Of a stretch of 8,234 nucleotides of DNA, positions 1 through 6,088 are shown in pieces. Positions within the stretch are counted from its first letter, which is position 1. Every line of letters starts with the position of its first letter. Below the pieces are notes generated by a model that was not told the DNA's origin, made no database searches, and saw only the letters and a list, made by a program, of their open reading frames with translations. Made by a program: the position numbers and the translations under genes. Origin of the DNA: JALZAA01 sp046724655 (GTDB taxonomy: Bacteria > Actinomycetota > Acidimicrobiia > IMCC26256 > JACDBD01); the NCBI GenBank assembly GCA_046724655.1, contig JBKOWY010000146.1, forward strand, positions 1-8,234, given 5' to 3'.

Positions 1-189
1 GAGCAGCCGGAGCGTCTCCGCGGTGATGCGATTCTTGGAGTAGTCGAGGTACACGCCGTCGACGTCGAGGGTCATCGCTTCGCCACGTTTTGGGTCGTCG
101 GCGAAGAGCTCGCGCAGGTGCACGTGCTCGACCTTGTCGTAGTGTTCCTGGAGCGCTGCCCACTCGGGCGTGGCGGTGATGGTTGGCAT
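1..189 (-). CDS. pgi: Glucose-6-phosphate isomerase, N-terminal part (cut by window edge)
   Basis: Only the first 63 codons are visible, read from the ATG at 189 down to base 1; the rest lies outside the window. The enzyme interconverts glucose 6-phosphate and fructose 6-phosphate in cytosolic glycolysis and gluconeogenesis. The visible protein begins MPTITATPEWAALQEHYDKV and contains LRELFADDP (residues 26-34) followed by LDYSKNRITAETL (48-60). This order of an ALQ-H helix, an LFA-D segment and the DYSKNRIT motif is characteristic of the bacterial GPI N-terminus. A strong Shine-Dalgarno AAGGAGG sits only 3 nt before the ATG. The gene is divergent from the DM13 membrane-protein gene and shares a 179-bp intergenic region with it. 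The family is about 550 residues long, so most of the gene, including the catalytic residues, cannot be assessed here. Confidence 0.9.
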   Translation of the reverse strand, partial: MPTITATPEWAALQEHYDKVEHVHLRELFADDPKRGEAMTLDVDGVYLDYSKNRITAETLRLL

Positions 190-368
190 CGCCCTCCTTC
201 CTATCCCGCGGTGCACGCCGGGTCGAACGCGGCCGCGGCATGGCGTGCCGCTGATCGGACCGTTCTTACGATTCGGGGAAATGCGTCTTCCCTGCAGGTA
301 ACGGCAGGCCGGCCCGACAGACAATGTAAGGGTCAGTCCGAAATCCCGGTCGAGCTCGAGGTGAGGCC
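190..368. promoter_or_regulatory. Divergent intergenic region between pgi and the DM13 gene
   Basis: This 179-bp gap must hold the promoters of both divergent genes. On the minus strand, TCGACC (353-348) and TACATT (329-324), 18 bp apart, form a weak sigma-70-like pair about 135 nt upstream of the pgi start. On the plus strand, TACGAT (267-272) fits the actinobacterial TANNNT -10 form, but no good -35 precedes it. These are pattern matches only. No ORF or RNA gene is recognisable here. Confidence 0.3.
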
Positions 369-1130
369 ATGGCGACCGACGTCGGTACCCGGCAGACGAC
401 TCCCGGTGTCCCGCCGAGGCGGCCGCGCCGCAATTGGCCCGAGCGCGTCGCCGCCGCGCTGCCGGGCGCGTTCCTCGCCGTGGTGTTCGCGTTCTTCTTC
501 ATCACGAAGACGTCAGAGGCCTGGACCGCCACGAAGAGCGTGCAGGCCATGCTCCTCATCGCCGGGATCATCGTCGGCTGGGTGGTGCTGGCGTGGCTGC
601 TGCGCCGGTTCGTCCGCTGGGTGTGGATCCGGTCGGCGATCCTGTCGGCGGTCGCGGTGGCGATCGCCGTCCTGACGATCCGCCCCTATTACGTCGACAC
701 CGTCGACAACACCAAGCTCGTAAAGGGACCGGTGCAGGACGCCTCGCAGGCGGCGCCGGCCGCGCCCGGACCGGCGGCGCCGGCCCCCGAGGCAGCGGCG
801 TCCGTGCGCGTGAGCTCCGGCACCCTCAGCGGCATCGGCCACTCGGCGAGCGGCGAGGCGTCGATCATCCGCCAGCCCGACGGGTCTTTCGTCGTGCGGT
901 TCTCGAACTTCGACATCGAGGGGTCGCCCGACCCGATCGTCTATTTGGTGCCGGGCGAGGACAAGGAGAACCCGGGCGGCGCCGACCTCGGCCGCCTGCG
1001 CGGCAACGTCGGGACCGACTCCGATTACGCCGTGCCGCGAGGTACCGAGGCGGGACCGGGCTGGACCGTGCTCGTCTGGTGCCGGGCCTTCGCCGTGCCT
1101 ATCGCCAACGCCACCCAGGCTGCGGCGTGA
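369..1130 (+). CDS. Three-helix membrane protein with C-terminal DM13 domain
   Basis: This 253-residue protein has a basic, proline-rich N-terminus (1-25) and three hydrophobic helices (about 27-45, 57-78 and 87-105). A Pro/Ala linker (about 124-144) leads to a C-terminal DM13 domain (about 148-247). The DM13 assignment rests on the ordered motifs SGTLSGIGHSASGEA (150-164), VVRFSNFDIEGSPDPIVYL (175-193), LGRLRGNVG (207-215), DYAVP (219-223) and VLVWCRAFAVP (234-244). The near-invariant Cys is C238. DM13 domains are proposed to take part in electron transfer or redox chemistry; the substrate is unknown. With three helices the DM13 domain probably lies on the opposite membrane face from the N-terminus, most likely outside the cell given the basic N-terminus. 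The ATG at 369 follows a good GAGGTGAGG ribosome site. The domain call is firm, the function open. Confidence 0.85.
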   Translation: MATDVGTRQTTPGVPPRRPRRNWPERVAAALPGAFLAVVFAFFFITKTSEAWTATKSVQAMLLIAGIIVGWVVLAWLLRRFVRWVWIRSAILSAVAVAIAVLTIRPYYVDTVDNTKLVKGPVQDASQAAPAAPGPAAPAPEAAASVRVSSGTLSGIGHSASGEASIIRQPDGSFVVRFSNFDIEGSPDPIVYLVPGEDKENPGGADLGRLRGNVGTDSDYAVPRGTEAGPGWTVLVWCRAFAVPIANATQAAA

Positions 1131-1174
1131 CCCATGTCTCCCGGCCCTAGGGAATCTGCCTCGGTGCCCAGGGG

Positions 1175-1203
1175 TTGACAGATACCGAGCAGTATTGGAT
1201 ACT
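1175..1203 (+). promoter_or_regulatory. Sigma-70-type promoter of the small ORF-tetR operon
   Basis: A perfect -35 hexamer TTGACA (1175-1180) is followed after exactly 17 bp by GATACT (1198-1203), which matches the -10 consensus at 4 of 6 positions including the important A2 and T6. The predicted transcription start is near 1209-1211, giving a leader of about 33 nt before the ATG at 1243. The -10 lies inside the second of three palindromes and the first fills the spacer, so a protein bound there would block RNA polymerase. Confidence 0.75.
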
Positions 1204-1230
1204 GGAGAGTATCGGATACCGCTCGGTATC
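1181..1230. promoter_or_regulatory. Triple palindromic operator, 17-bp period, likely TetR-type binding sites
   Basis: Three 16-bp dyads start at 1181, 1198 and 1215, separated by a single G each: GATACCGAGCAGTATT (imperfect), GATACTGGAGAGTATC (6 of 7 half-site matches) and GATACCGCTCGGTATC (perfect 7-2-7). Symmetry improves from left to right. The array covers the -35/-10 spacer, the -10 itself and the presumed transcription start. Such dyads are typical TetR-family operators, and a tetR-family gene lies in the operon it controls, so negative autoregulation is the natural inference. In RNA the third dyad could form a 6-bp stem with a GCTC loop ending 2 nt before the ribosome site. I saw no other copy of the motif in the window. 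Confidence 0.75.
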
Positions 1231-1242
1231 ACAGGAGGCCGG

Positions 1243-1407
1243 ATGACCAACGTGACGGCAAGCCCCAGGCCGGTCACCTCGATCGGCAAGCGGGAGGCAC
1301 AGGCCTGGCTGCTCAAGCAGCTCGGCTACGAGCGGGTGCTGGCCCGGCTCCGTGCTGCCCACGAAGCGACCCAGAGCGGCGAGCACGAGCGAGGCGTGGC
1401 AGCCTGA
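1243..1407 (+). CDS. Small unknown protein, first gene of the tetR operon
   Basis: This 54-residue ORF begins MTNVTASPRPVTSIGKREAQ and continues with a predicted amphipathic helix rich in Leu, Ala and Arg (about residues 15-43), ending in a polar tail. I do not recognise the family. It has no signal peptide, membrane helix or cysteine. The ATG at 1243 has an AGGAGG ribosome site (1233-1238) 4 nt upstream. An in-frame ATG at 1195 is excluded because it lies upstream of the predicted transcription start. The ORF ends 5 nt before the GTG of the TetR gene, which has no ribosome site of its own, so translational coupling is likely. It may be a real small protein, for example a partner of the regulator, or a leader peptide whose main use is to bring ribosomes to tetR. 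Confidence 0.6.
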   Translation: MTNVTASPRPVTSIGKREAQAWLLKQLGYERVLARLRAAHEATQSGEHERGVAA

Positions 1408-1412
1408 CGGTC

Positions 1413-2045
1413 GTGACGCAGGCACCAGAGCGACTGACGCGCGAAGAGAAGAAAGCGCGCACCCGCGCCCAGCTCATCGCAGCCGCCGCCACCGTGTTTG
1501 CTCGTAGGGGTTACGTCGCCGCATCTCTCGACGAAGTCGCGGAGGAGGCCGGCCTCACCAAAGGTGCCGTCTATTCGAACTTCGACAGCAAGGAAGAGCT
1601 GTTCCAGGCGGTCATCGACGAGCGCTTCAACGAGCCCATGAAGCACGCCGCCGAAGTCATCGAGAACAGCGCGGGTACCACCGAGGAGCTCGCCATGGTG
1701 GGCGCGCGCGCGTTTGTCGACGTGGTCCAACAGGAACGCGAGGTGTTCCTACTTGCCCTCGAGATGAACATCCACGTCGCCCGCCATCCCGAACGTGCGC
1801 CGACATTCGCTGCCGCCCGCCGTGAGCAACTCGCAGACGTCGCCGACATCATCACCGAGCACTCGAAGGCATCCGGCGACCCGTTGCCCCTACCGGCGTT
1901 CGAGATGGCGATCGCAGTGGAAGCCCTGTCACAGGGCATCGCGCTGCATTCGCTCGTGGACCCGGAGGGCGTGCCCGACGATCTGCTCGGCCGCGTGTAC
2001 TCCGTCCTGTTCCAGCGCCCGGCGGAGACTGAATCACCCCAGTAA
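1413..2045 (+). CDS. TetR/AcrR-family transcriptional regulator
   Basis: This 210-residue DNA-binding repressor-type protein has a classic TetR N-terminal domain: RAQLIAAAATVFARRGYVA (18-36) is followed by the helix-turn-helix SLDEVAEEAGLTKGAVYSNF (38-57) and the trailing KEELFQAVIDERF (60-72). The C-terminal ligand-binding and dimerisation domain (about 75-200) is helical and divergent, as usual, so the ligand cannot be read from it. The start is the GTG at 1413, 5 nt after the stop of the 54-residue ORF. The three palindromes over the upstream promoter are the best candidates for its own binding sites. No typical target such as an efflux pump, oxidoreductase or acyl-CoA enzyme gene lies next to it: pheA follows 29 nt downstream but appears to have its own start signals. 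The family call is secure, the regulon unknown. Confidence 0.93.
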   Translation: MTQAPERLTREEKKARTRAQLIAAAATVFARRGYVAASLDEVAEEAGLTKGAVYSNFDSKEELFQAVIDERFNEPMKHAAEVIENSAGTTEELAMVGARAFVDVVQQEREVFLLALEMNIHVARHPERAPTFAAARREQLADVADIITEHSKASGDPLPLPAFEMAIAVEALSQGIALHSLVDPEGVPDDLLGRVYSVLFQRPAETESPQ

Positions 2046-2061
2046 TCGACAGGCGCGCAAC

Positions 2062-2077
2062 TACGCTTTCTGCCGTG
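2062..2077 (+). promoter_or_regulatory. Candidate -10 box for a leaderless pheA transcript
   Basis: TACGCT (2062-2067) fits the actinobacterial TANNNT -10 pattern and ends 7 nt before the GTG of pheA. That spacing would put transcription initiation at or next to the start codon. There is no Shine-Dalgarno between 2046 and 2074, consistent with a leaderless mRNA. No clear -35 is visible. The same hexamer stands 8 nt before the GTG of the GH13 gene. Confidence 0.4.
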
Positions 2078-3013
2078 GCACGTGTCGGATTTCTCGGCCC
2101 GCACGGCACGTTCGCAGAAGAGGCCGTGCTCACCCAACCCGACCTCGCTGACCAGGAGCTCCGGCCCCTGCGCTCGGTTCCCGATGTCATCGGTGCGGTC
2201 GAACGCGGTGACGCCGACATCGGGCTCGTCCCGCTCGAGAACTCGATCGAGGGCACGGTGACCGTCACGCTCGACACCCTCGCCTTCGACACCGATCTGC
2301 TCATCCAACGCGAGATCGACCTGCCGATCTCCCTCAACCTGTGCGCGCTGCCGGGCACGAAGCTCGACGAGGTCCGCACGGTGCTGTCGCACCCGAATCC
2401 GCTCGGTCAGTCTCGGGTGTGGCTGAGCACAAAGCTCCCCGACGCCGACACGTTGGTGACCAACTCGACGGCCGAGGCCGCCGAGCAGGTGGCACGGGCC
2501 GAGGACCGGACGAAGGCCGCCATCGGCACCGCCTTCGCTGCCCGGCTGCACGGCCTCGACCTCTTGGCCACCGAAATCGAGGACCACCCGGAGAACGAGA
2601 CGCGTTTCGTGCTCGTCGGCCACGGCATCCCCGCCCCGACCGGTCACGACAAGACGAGCGTCGTGTGTTTCCAGCGCGAGGACCGCCCCGGTTCACTGCT
2701 CGCGATCCTCCAGGAGTTCGCCGCCCGCGCCATCAACCTGACCAAGCTCGAGTCCCGGCCCACCAAGCGCAGTCTCGGTGACTACTGCTTCTTCATCGAC
2801 TTCAACGGCCACATCGCCGACGAGCTCGTCGCCGACTGCCTGCGGAACCTGGCCGCCAAGCAGGCGGAGGTGAAGTTCCTCGGGTCGTACCCGGTTGCCG
2901 GCGAAGAGGACGCGCGCCAACGACGCGAGGCTGCCGGCAAGGCGTGGCAGCAGGCTGCCCAGTGGGTCGACGACCTGCGGGGCCGCGTCGCGCCGCCCGG
3001 CGAATCCAGGTGA
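2075..3013 (+). CDS. pheA: Prephenate dehydratase with C-terminal ACT domain
   Basis: This 312-residue monofunctional enzyme converts prephenate to phenylpyruvate, the committed step of phenylalanine synthesis, in the cytosol. The catalytic domain (1-185) opens with VGFLGPHGTFAEEA, carries LVPLENSIEGTV (51-62) and LSHPNPLGQ (104-112, the usual SHPQAL site), and has the catalytic TRF triad at 176-178. The ACT domain (about 194-272) contains RPGSLLAIL (204-212) and the ESRP motif (226-229), which forms the phenylalanine-binding site for feedback inhibition in this family. A charged tail of about 40 residues follows. No chorismate mutase domain is fused, which is the usual actinobacterial form. 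The GTG at 2075 is chosen because the protein begins exactly at the conserved first strand. The gene overlaps serS by 4 bp. Confidence 0.96.
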   Translation: MARVGFLGPHGTFAEEAVLTQPDLADQELRPLRSVPDVIGAVERGDADIGLVPLENSIEGTVTVTLDTLAFDTDLLIQREIDLPISLNLCALPGTKLDEVRTVLSHPNPLGQSRVWLSTKLPDADTLVTNSTAEAAEQVARAEDRTKAAIGTAFAARLHGLDLLATEIEDHPENETRFVLVGHGIPAPTGHDKTSVVCFQREDRPGSLLAILQEFAARAINLTKLESRPTKRSLGDYCFFIDFNGHIADELVADCLRNLAAKQAEVKFLGSYPVAGEEDARQRREAAGKAWQQAAQWVDDLRGRVAPPGESR

Positions 3014-4263
3014 TCGACCTCAGGCGGCTGCGCGACGACCCGGAGTACCGGCGCGGGATCGAACGCAAGCGAGTCCCCGACGGTTTGCTCAATCGTCTGC
3101 TGGAGGCCGACGACGCCCGACGCTCGTTGCTCAGCGAGGTCGAGGAGCTTCGGGCGCGCCAGAACGCGGCTTCGAAGGAGATCGGCCGGGCGCCGGCGGA
3201 GGAGCGCGAGGCAAAGATCGCGGCCGCGAGCGCGCTCAAGGACGAGCTGGCGGCCAAGGAGCCGCTGCTCGCCGAGGCCGAGGCCCGTCTGCGCGAGCTC
3301 CTGTTGCAGGTGCCAAACCCGGCCGACGCATCGGTTCCCGACGGCGGCGAGGAGAACAACGAGGTAGTGCGCGTTGTGGGCGTGCCCGCCGCTGCGCCGC
3401 TAATGGATCACGAGGAGTTCGGTGTCCGAATCGGTTTCGTCGACACGAAACACGCGGTCGACACCAGCGGATCCCGCTTCGCGTACCTGATGCGTGAGGG
3501 AGCGTTGCTGGAGCTCGCGCTCGTGCAGTGGGTGATGGGGCGCATCGTGGCGGAGGGCTTTACGCCCGTCGTGCCACCGGTGCTCGTGCGGGAGCACGCC
3601 ATGGAGGAGGCCGGCTTCTTTCCGACTGACCGCGCCCAGGTCTACGAGGTCGACGGCGGCGAGCTGTTCCTCGTGGGAACGAGCGAGATCCCGTTGTCGG
3701 CGTTGCACCGCGGCGAGATCGTCGACGCCGCCTCGCTTCCGTTGCGCTACGGCGGATACTCGACATGCTTCCGTCGCGAGGCGGGCACCTATGGGAAGGA
3801 CACCCGCGGCATCTTCCGGGTGCACCAGTTCGACAAGGCGGAGATGTTCAGTTTCACCCATCCGGAGCGATCGTGGGACGAGCTCGAGTCGATCCTGGCC
3901 GTACAGGAGTCGATCGTCAGCGCGCTCGGCCTCCCGTTCCGGGTCGTGAGCTGCGCCACCGGGGAGCTCGGCGCGGCGGCGGCGAAGAAGTACGACATCG
4001 AGGTGTGGCTACCGTCCGAAGGCCGGTACCGCGAGCTGACGTCGTGCTCGAACTACACGGACTACTCAGCGCGACGGCTGGCTGCTCGGTTTCGGGCCGA
4101 CAGCGGTACGGAGCTCGTACACACGCTCAACGGCACGGCGTGCGCCGTTGGGCGAACGCTCGTCTTCTTACTCGAGCACTACCAGCGCCCGGACGGATCG
4201 TTTGCAGTGCCCGAGGTGCTGCAGCCAATTGCAGGCTTTGAACGCGTAGAGCCACGCGCCTGA
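3010..4263 (+). CDS. serS: Seryl-tRNA synthetase
   Basis: The 417-residue class II synthetase charges tRNA-Ser with serine. The N-terminal MIDLRRLRDDPE leads into the long charged coiled-coil arm (about 25-100) that contacts the long variable arm of tRNA-Ser. The catalytic core shows TSEIPL (224-229, serine site), motif 2 FRREAGTYGKDTRGIFRVHQ (254-273) and FDKAEMF (274-280), the TSCSNYTDYSARR segment (344-356), and motif 3 NGTACAVGRTLVFLLEHY (374-391) with the class II arginine R382. I place the start at GTG 3010, overlapping the pheA stop in a GTGA junction, because homologues begin with M-I/L-D-L-R. An upstream in-frame ATG at 2944 would add a non-homologous arginine-rich stretch lying entirely within pheA. 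The ribosome site is weak, so translation is probably coupled to pheA. Confidence 0.96.
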   Translation: MIDLRRLRDDPEYRRGIERKRVPDGLLNRLLEADDARRSLLSEVEELRARQNAASKEIGRAPAEEREAKIAAASALKDELAAKEPLLAEAEARLRELLLQVPNPADASVPDGGEENNEVVRVVGVPAAAPLMDHEEFGVRIGFVDTKHAVDTSGSRFAYLMREGALLELALVQWVMGRIVAEGFTPVVPPVLVREHAMEEAGFFPTDRAQVYEVDGGELFLVGTSEIPLSALHRGEIVDAASLPLRYGGYSTCFRREAGTYGKDTRGIFRVHQFDKAEMFSFTHPERSWDELESILAVQESIVSALGLPFRVVSCATGELGAAAAKKYDIEVWLPSEGRYRELTSCSNYTDYSARRLAARFRADSGTELVHTLNGTACAVGRTLVFLLEHYQRPDGSFAVPEVLQPIAGFERVEPRA

Positions 4264-4282
4264 CAAAACGAACGGCTCTTTG

Positions 4283-4368
4283 CGGAGCGGGAGGGATTCG
4301 AACCCCCGGGCCTCATCGGCCGGCTGCTTTCAAGGCAGCTGCAATCAACCAGACTCTGCCACCGCTCC
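4283..4368 (-). tRNA. tRNA-Ser (anticodon TGA)
   Basis: Read on the minus strand, the 86-nt gene folds completely. The acceptor GGAGCGG pairs with CCGCTCC, with discriminator G at 4283. There is a short D arm with GG in the loop, and the anticodon stem GCTGC/GCAGC holds loop CTTGAAA with anticodon TGA (4332-4330), which reads UCA and related Ser codons. A long class II variable arm GGCC-GATGA-GGCC follows, then the T arm GGGGG-TTCGAAT-CCCTC. The CCA end is not encoded. The discriminator G and long arm are identity elements for SerRS. It lies tail to tail with serS, 19 bp from its stop. Confidence 0.97.
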
Positions 4369-4475
4369 TAGGAGATTCTCTGGACGAAGCTTCCACCCAT
4401 TCCGGCCCGCCAAGCAGAGCCTAACGGGCGCGCTGGTTCGTGCTCGGGGCGGCGCCTGCGGCGCTCGACGTCACG

Positions 4476-4492
4476 TACGCTCCCGCTCTGTG
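4476..4492 (+). promoter_or_regulatory. Candidate -10 box for a leaderless GH13 transcript
   Basis: TACGCT (4476-4481) ends 8 nt before the GTG at 4490. No Shine-Dalgarno is present in the C-rich stretch between them. This matches the arrangement before pheA and suggests transcription starts at or 1-2 nt before the initiation codon. No convincing -35 hexamer is seen. The rest of the 121-bp gap back to the tRNA gene (4369-4475) must also hold the minus-strand tRNA promoter, for which I see only a weak GAGAAT candidate just upstream of the tRNA 5' end. Confidence 0.4.
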
Positions 4493-6088
4493 CTCGACGC
4501 GGATCGATGGTGGAAGGAAGGCGTCCTCTACCAGATCTATCCGCGCTCGTACGCGGACTCGAACGGCGATGGCGTCGGCGACCTGCGCGGGATCATCGAC
4601 CGGCTCGACCATCTCGCGTGGCTCGGCATCGACGGCGTCTGGATCAACCCGATCACGGTCTCGCCCGATGCGGACTGGGGCTATGACGTCGCCGACTACA
4701 CCGGGGTGCAACCGGTGCTGGGCACGCTCGACGACGTCGACGAGCTCATCGAGGCGGCACGGAAGCGCAAGATCAAGGTGCTGCTCGATCTCGTCCCGAA
4801 CCACACGAGCATCGAGCACCCGTGGTTCGTCGAGTCGCGCTCGTCACGCGACAACGCCAAGCGTGACTGGTACGTCTGGGCGGACCCGAAGCCGGACGGC
4901 TCGCCCCCCAACAACTGGCTCAGCGGGTTCGGCGGATCGACCTGGACCCTCGACGAGACCACCGGCCAGTACTACCTGCACAACTTCCTCCCTGAGCAGC
5001 CCGACCTCAACTGGTGGAACGAGGGTGTGCGCGACGAGTTCGACCGGATCCTGCGGTTCTGGTTCGACCGGGGTGTGGCCGGCTTCCGCATCGACGTGGT
5101 GCACATGGTCGTCAAGGACAGCCTGTTGCGCGACAATCCACCGGCGACCGACGACGACCACTGGATGGTGCGGCTGACGGGTCAGCGCCAGGTGTTCAAC
5201 GGCAACCGGCCCGAGGTGCACGACGTCATCCGACGGTGGCGCAAGATCGCCGACTCGTACGACCCACCGCGCATCCTCGTCGGCGAAACGCACGTGTTCG
5301 ACACCGGCACGATGCTCTCCTTCTACGGAACGGGCGACGAGCTGCACCTGGCGTTCAACTTCCTGCTCCTGCACTCGAGCTTCGAGGCCGACGCGCTCCA
5401 AAAGGTCGTCGAGGACACTTTCGCCGGCATCCCGGCCGAGTCGTGGCCGGTATGGACGGGTGGCAATCACGATATGTACCGCTTCCCCAGCCGCTGGTGC
5501 GACGGCGACCCAGCGAAGGCGCGTTGCGCGCTGATGATGCTGCTCGCCCTTCCCGGCAGCGTCTTCCTCTACTACGGCGACGAGCTCGGCATGCCCGACA
5601 CCGATGTTCCCAAAGAGCGCCTCGAGGATCCGGTGGGCAAGCGCCTGTATCCGGTGTACGGGCGCGACCCGGAACGGACGCCGATGCAATGGTCGCCATC
5701 TCCGGGCGCCGGTTTCACGGCGCCGGGCGTGGAGCCATGGTTGCCCTTTGGTGACTACGCGCCCTGCAACGTCGTGGACCAGCGGCGAGACCCCGACTCG
5801 ATGCTGTCGTTGTGCCGCGACCTCATCGCGCTGCGGGCGGCGGTACCTGCCCTGCGCGCCGGCGCATACTCGCTTCTGGCGGCCGATGGCGGCTTGTGGG
5901 CATGGCGCCGGGGCGAGCGCGTTGTCGTCTCGCTGAATCTCGGCGATGATCCGGCGCGGCTCGAGGTGGCGAACGGCATGCTGAGGATCGGCACCCGGCG
6001 CGTGCGCGATGGCGAGCGCGTGGAGGGATCATTGGCCCTCGGCCCGTGGGAGGGTGCCGTCGTCTGGTTCGACGAGGCGCAGACATGA
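4490..6088 (+). CDS. GH13 alpha-glucosidase / oligo-1,6-glucosidase-type enzyme
   Basis: This 532-residue glycoside hydrolase (alpha-amylase family) hydrolyses or transfers alpha-glucosyl units from short alpha-glucans or disaccharides. The start is WWKEGVLYQIYPRSYADSNG (7-26), with the metal-binding loop D23-x-N25-x-D27-G typical of the alpha-glucosidase branch. All four GH13 regions are present: DLVPNHTS (D100, N104, H105), GFRIDVVHM with nucleophile D202, ILVGETHV with acid/base E266, and GNHDM with D328. The residue after the nucleophile is Val (V203), which in related enzymes goes with alpha-1,6 specificity, so an isomaltose-type substrate is possible but unproven. No signal peptide is seen, so it is probably cytosolic and acts on imported oligosaccharides. 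The GTG at 4490 is used; the open frame upstream runs through the antisense of the tRNA and is not coding. It overlaps the next gene by 4 bp. Confidence 0.92.
   Translation: MLDADRWWKEGVLYQIYPRSYADSNGDGVGDLRGIIDRLDHLAWLGIDGVWINPITVSPDADWGYDVADYTGVQPVLGTLDDVDELIEAARKRKIKVLLDLVPNHTSIEHPWFVESRSSRDNAKRDWYVWADPKPDGSPPNNWLSGFGGSTWTLDETTGQYYLHNFLPEQPDLNWWNEGVRDEFDRILRFWFDRGVAGFRIDVVHMVVKDSLLRDNPPATDDDHWMVRLTGQRQVFNGNRPEVHDVIRRWRKIADSYDPPRILVGETHVFDTGTMLSFYGTGDELHLAFNFLLLHSSFEADALQKVVEDTFAGIPAESWPVWTGGNHDMYRFPSRWCDGDPAKARCALMMLLALPGSVFLYYGDELGMPDTDVPKERLEDPVGKRLYPVYGRDPERTPMQWSPSPGAGFTAPGVEPWLPFGDYAPCNVVDQRRDPDSMLSLCRDLIALRAAVPALRAGAYSLLAADGGLWAWRRGERVVVSLNLGDDPARLEVANGMLRIGTRRVRDGERVEGSLALGPWEGAVVWFDEAQT

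Noticed and set aside
276..315. Inverted repeats GGGAA-N7-TTCCC and CCTGC-N8-GCAGG upstream of the DM13 gene
   Set aside because: Five-bp arms are common by chance in GC-rich DNA; there is no spacing pattern or link to a promoter.
1131..1174. Possible terminator after the DM13 gene (TCCC-GGCCCTA-GGGA)
   Set aside because: The stem is only 4 bp with no following T-run; not enough to call a terminator.
1181..1230. Tandem 17-bp repeats as a CRISPR-like or minisatellite array
   Set aside because: The units are palindromes with 1-bp spacers placed on a promoter, which fits operators; there are no spacers of CRISPR length.
1195..1242. ATG at 1195 as the start of the small ORF before tetR
   Set aside because: It lies between the -35 and -10 spans, upstream of the predicted transcription start, and has no ribosome site; ATG 1243 has AGGAGG.
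513..1316. Long minus-strand open frame antisense to the DM13 gene and operator region
   Set aside because: It is Arg/His/Gly-rich low-complexity translation of GC-rich antisense DNA with no domain, and it crosses the promoter and operator array.
1571..2647. 358-codon minus-strand open frame antisense to tetR and pheA
   Set aside because: It is a shadow of two real genes on the plus strand and carries no domain signal.
2944..3009. ATG at 2944 as the start of serS
   Set aside because: It lies deep inside pheA and adds an Arg/Pro-rich stretch unlike any SerRS. GTG at 3010 gives the standard MIDLRRLR beginning and a 4-bp overlap.
4264..4290. Possible terminator between serS and the tRNA (GCTC-TTTGCG-GAGC)
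   Set aside because: The stem is 4 bp, has no U-tract on the plus strand, and half of it belongs to the tRNA acceptor stem.
4280..4489. In-frame extension of the GH13 protein upstream to an ATG at 4280
   Set aside because: The extra 70 residues are a translation of the antisense strand of the tRNA-Ser gene. The GH13 homology begins just after the GTG at 4490.
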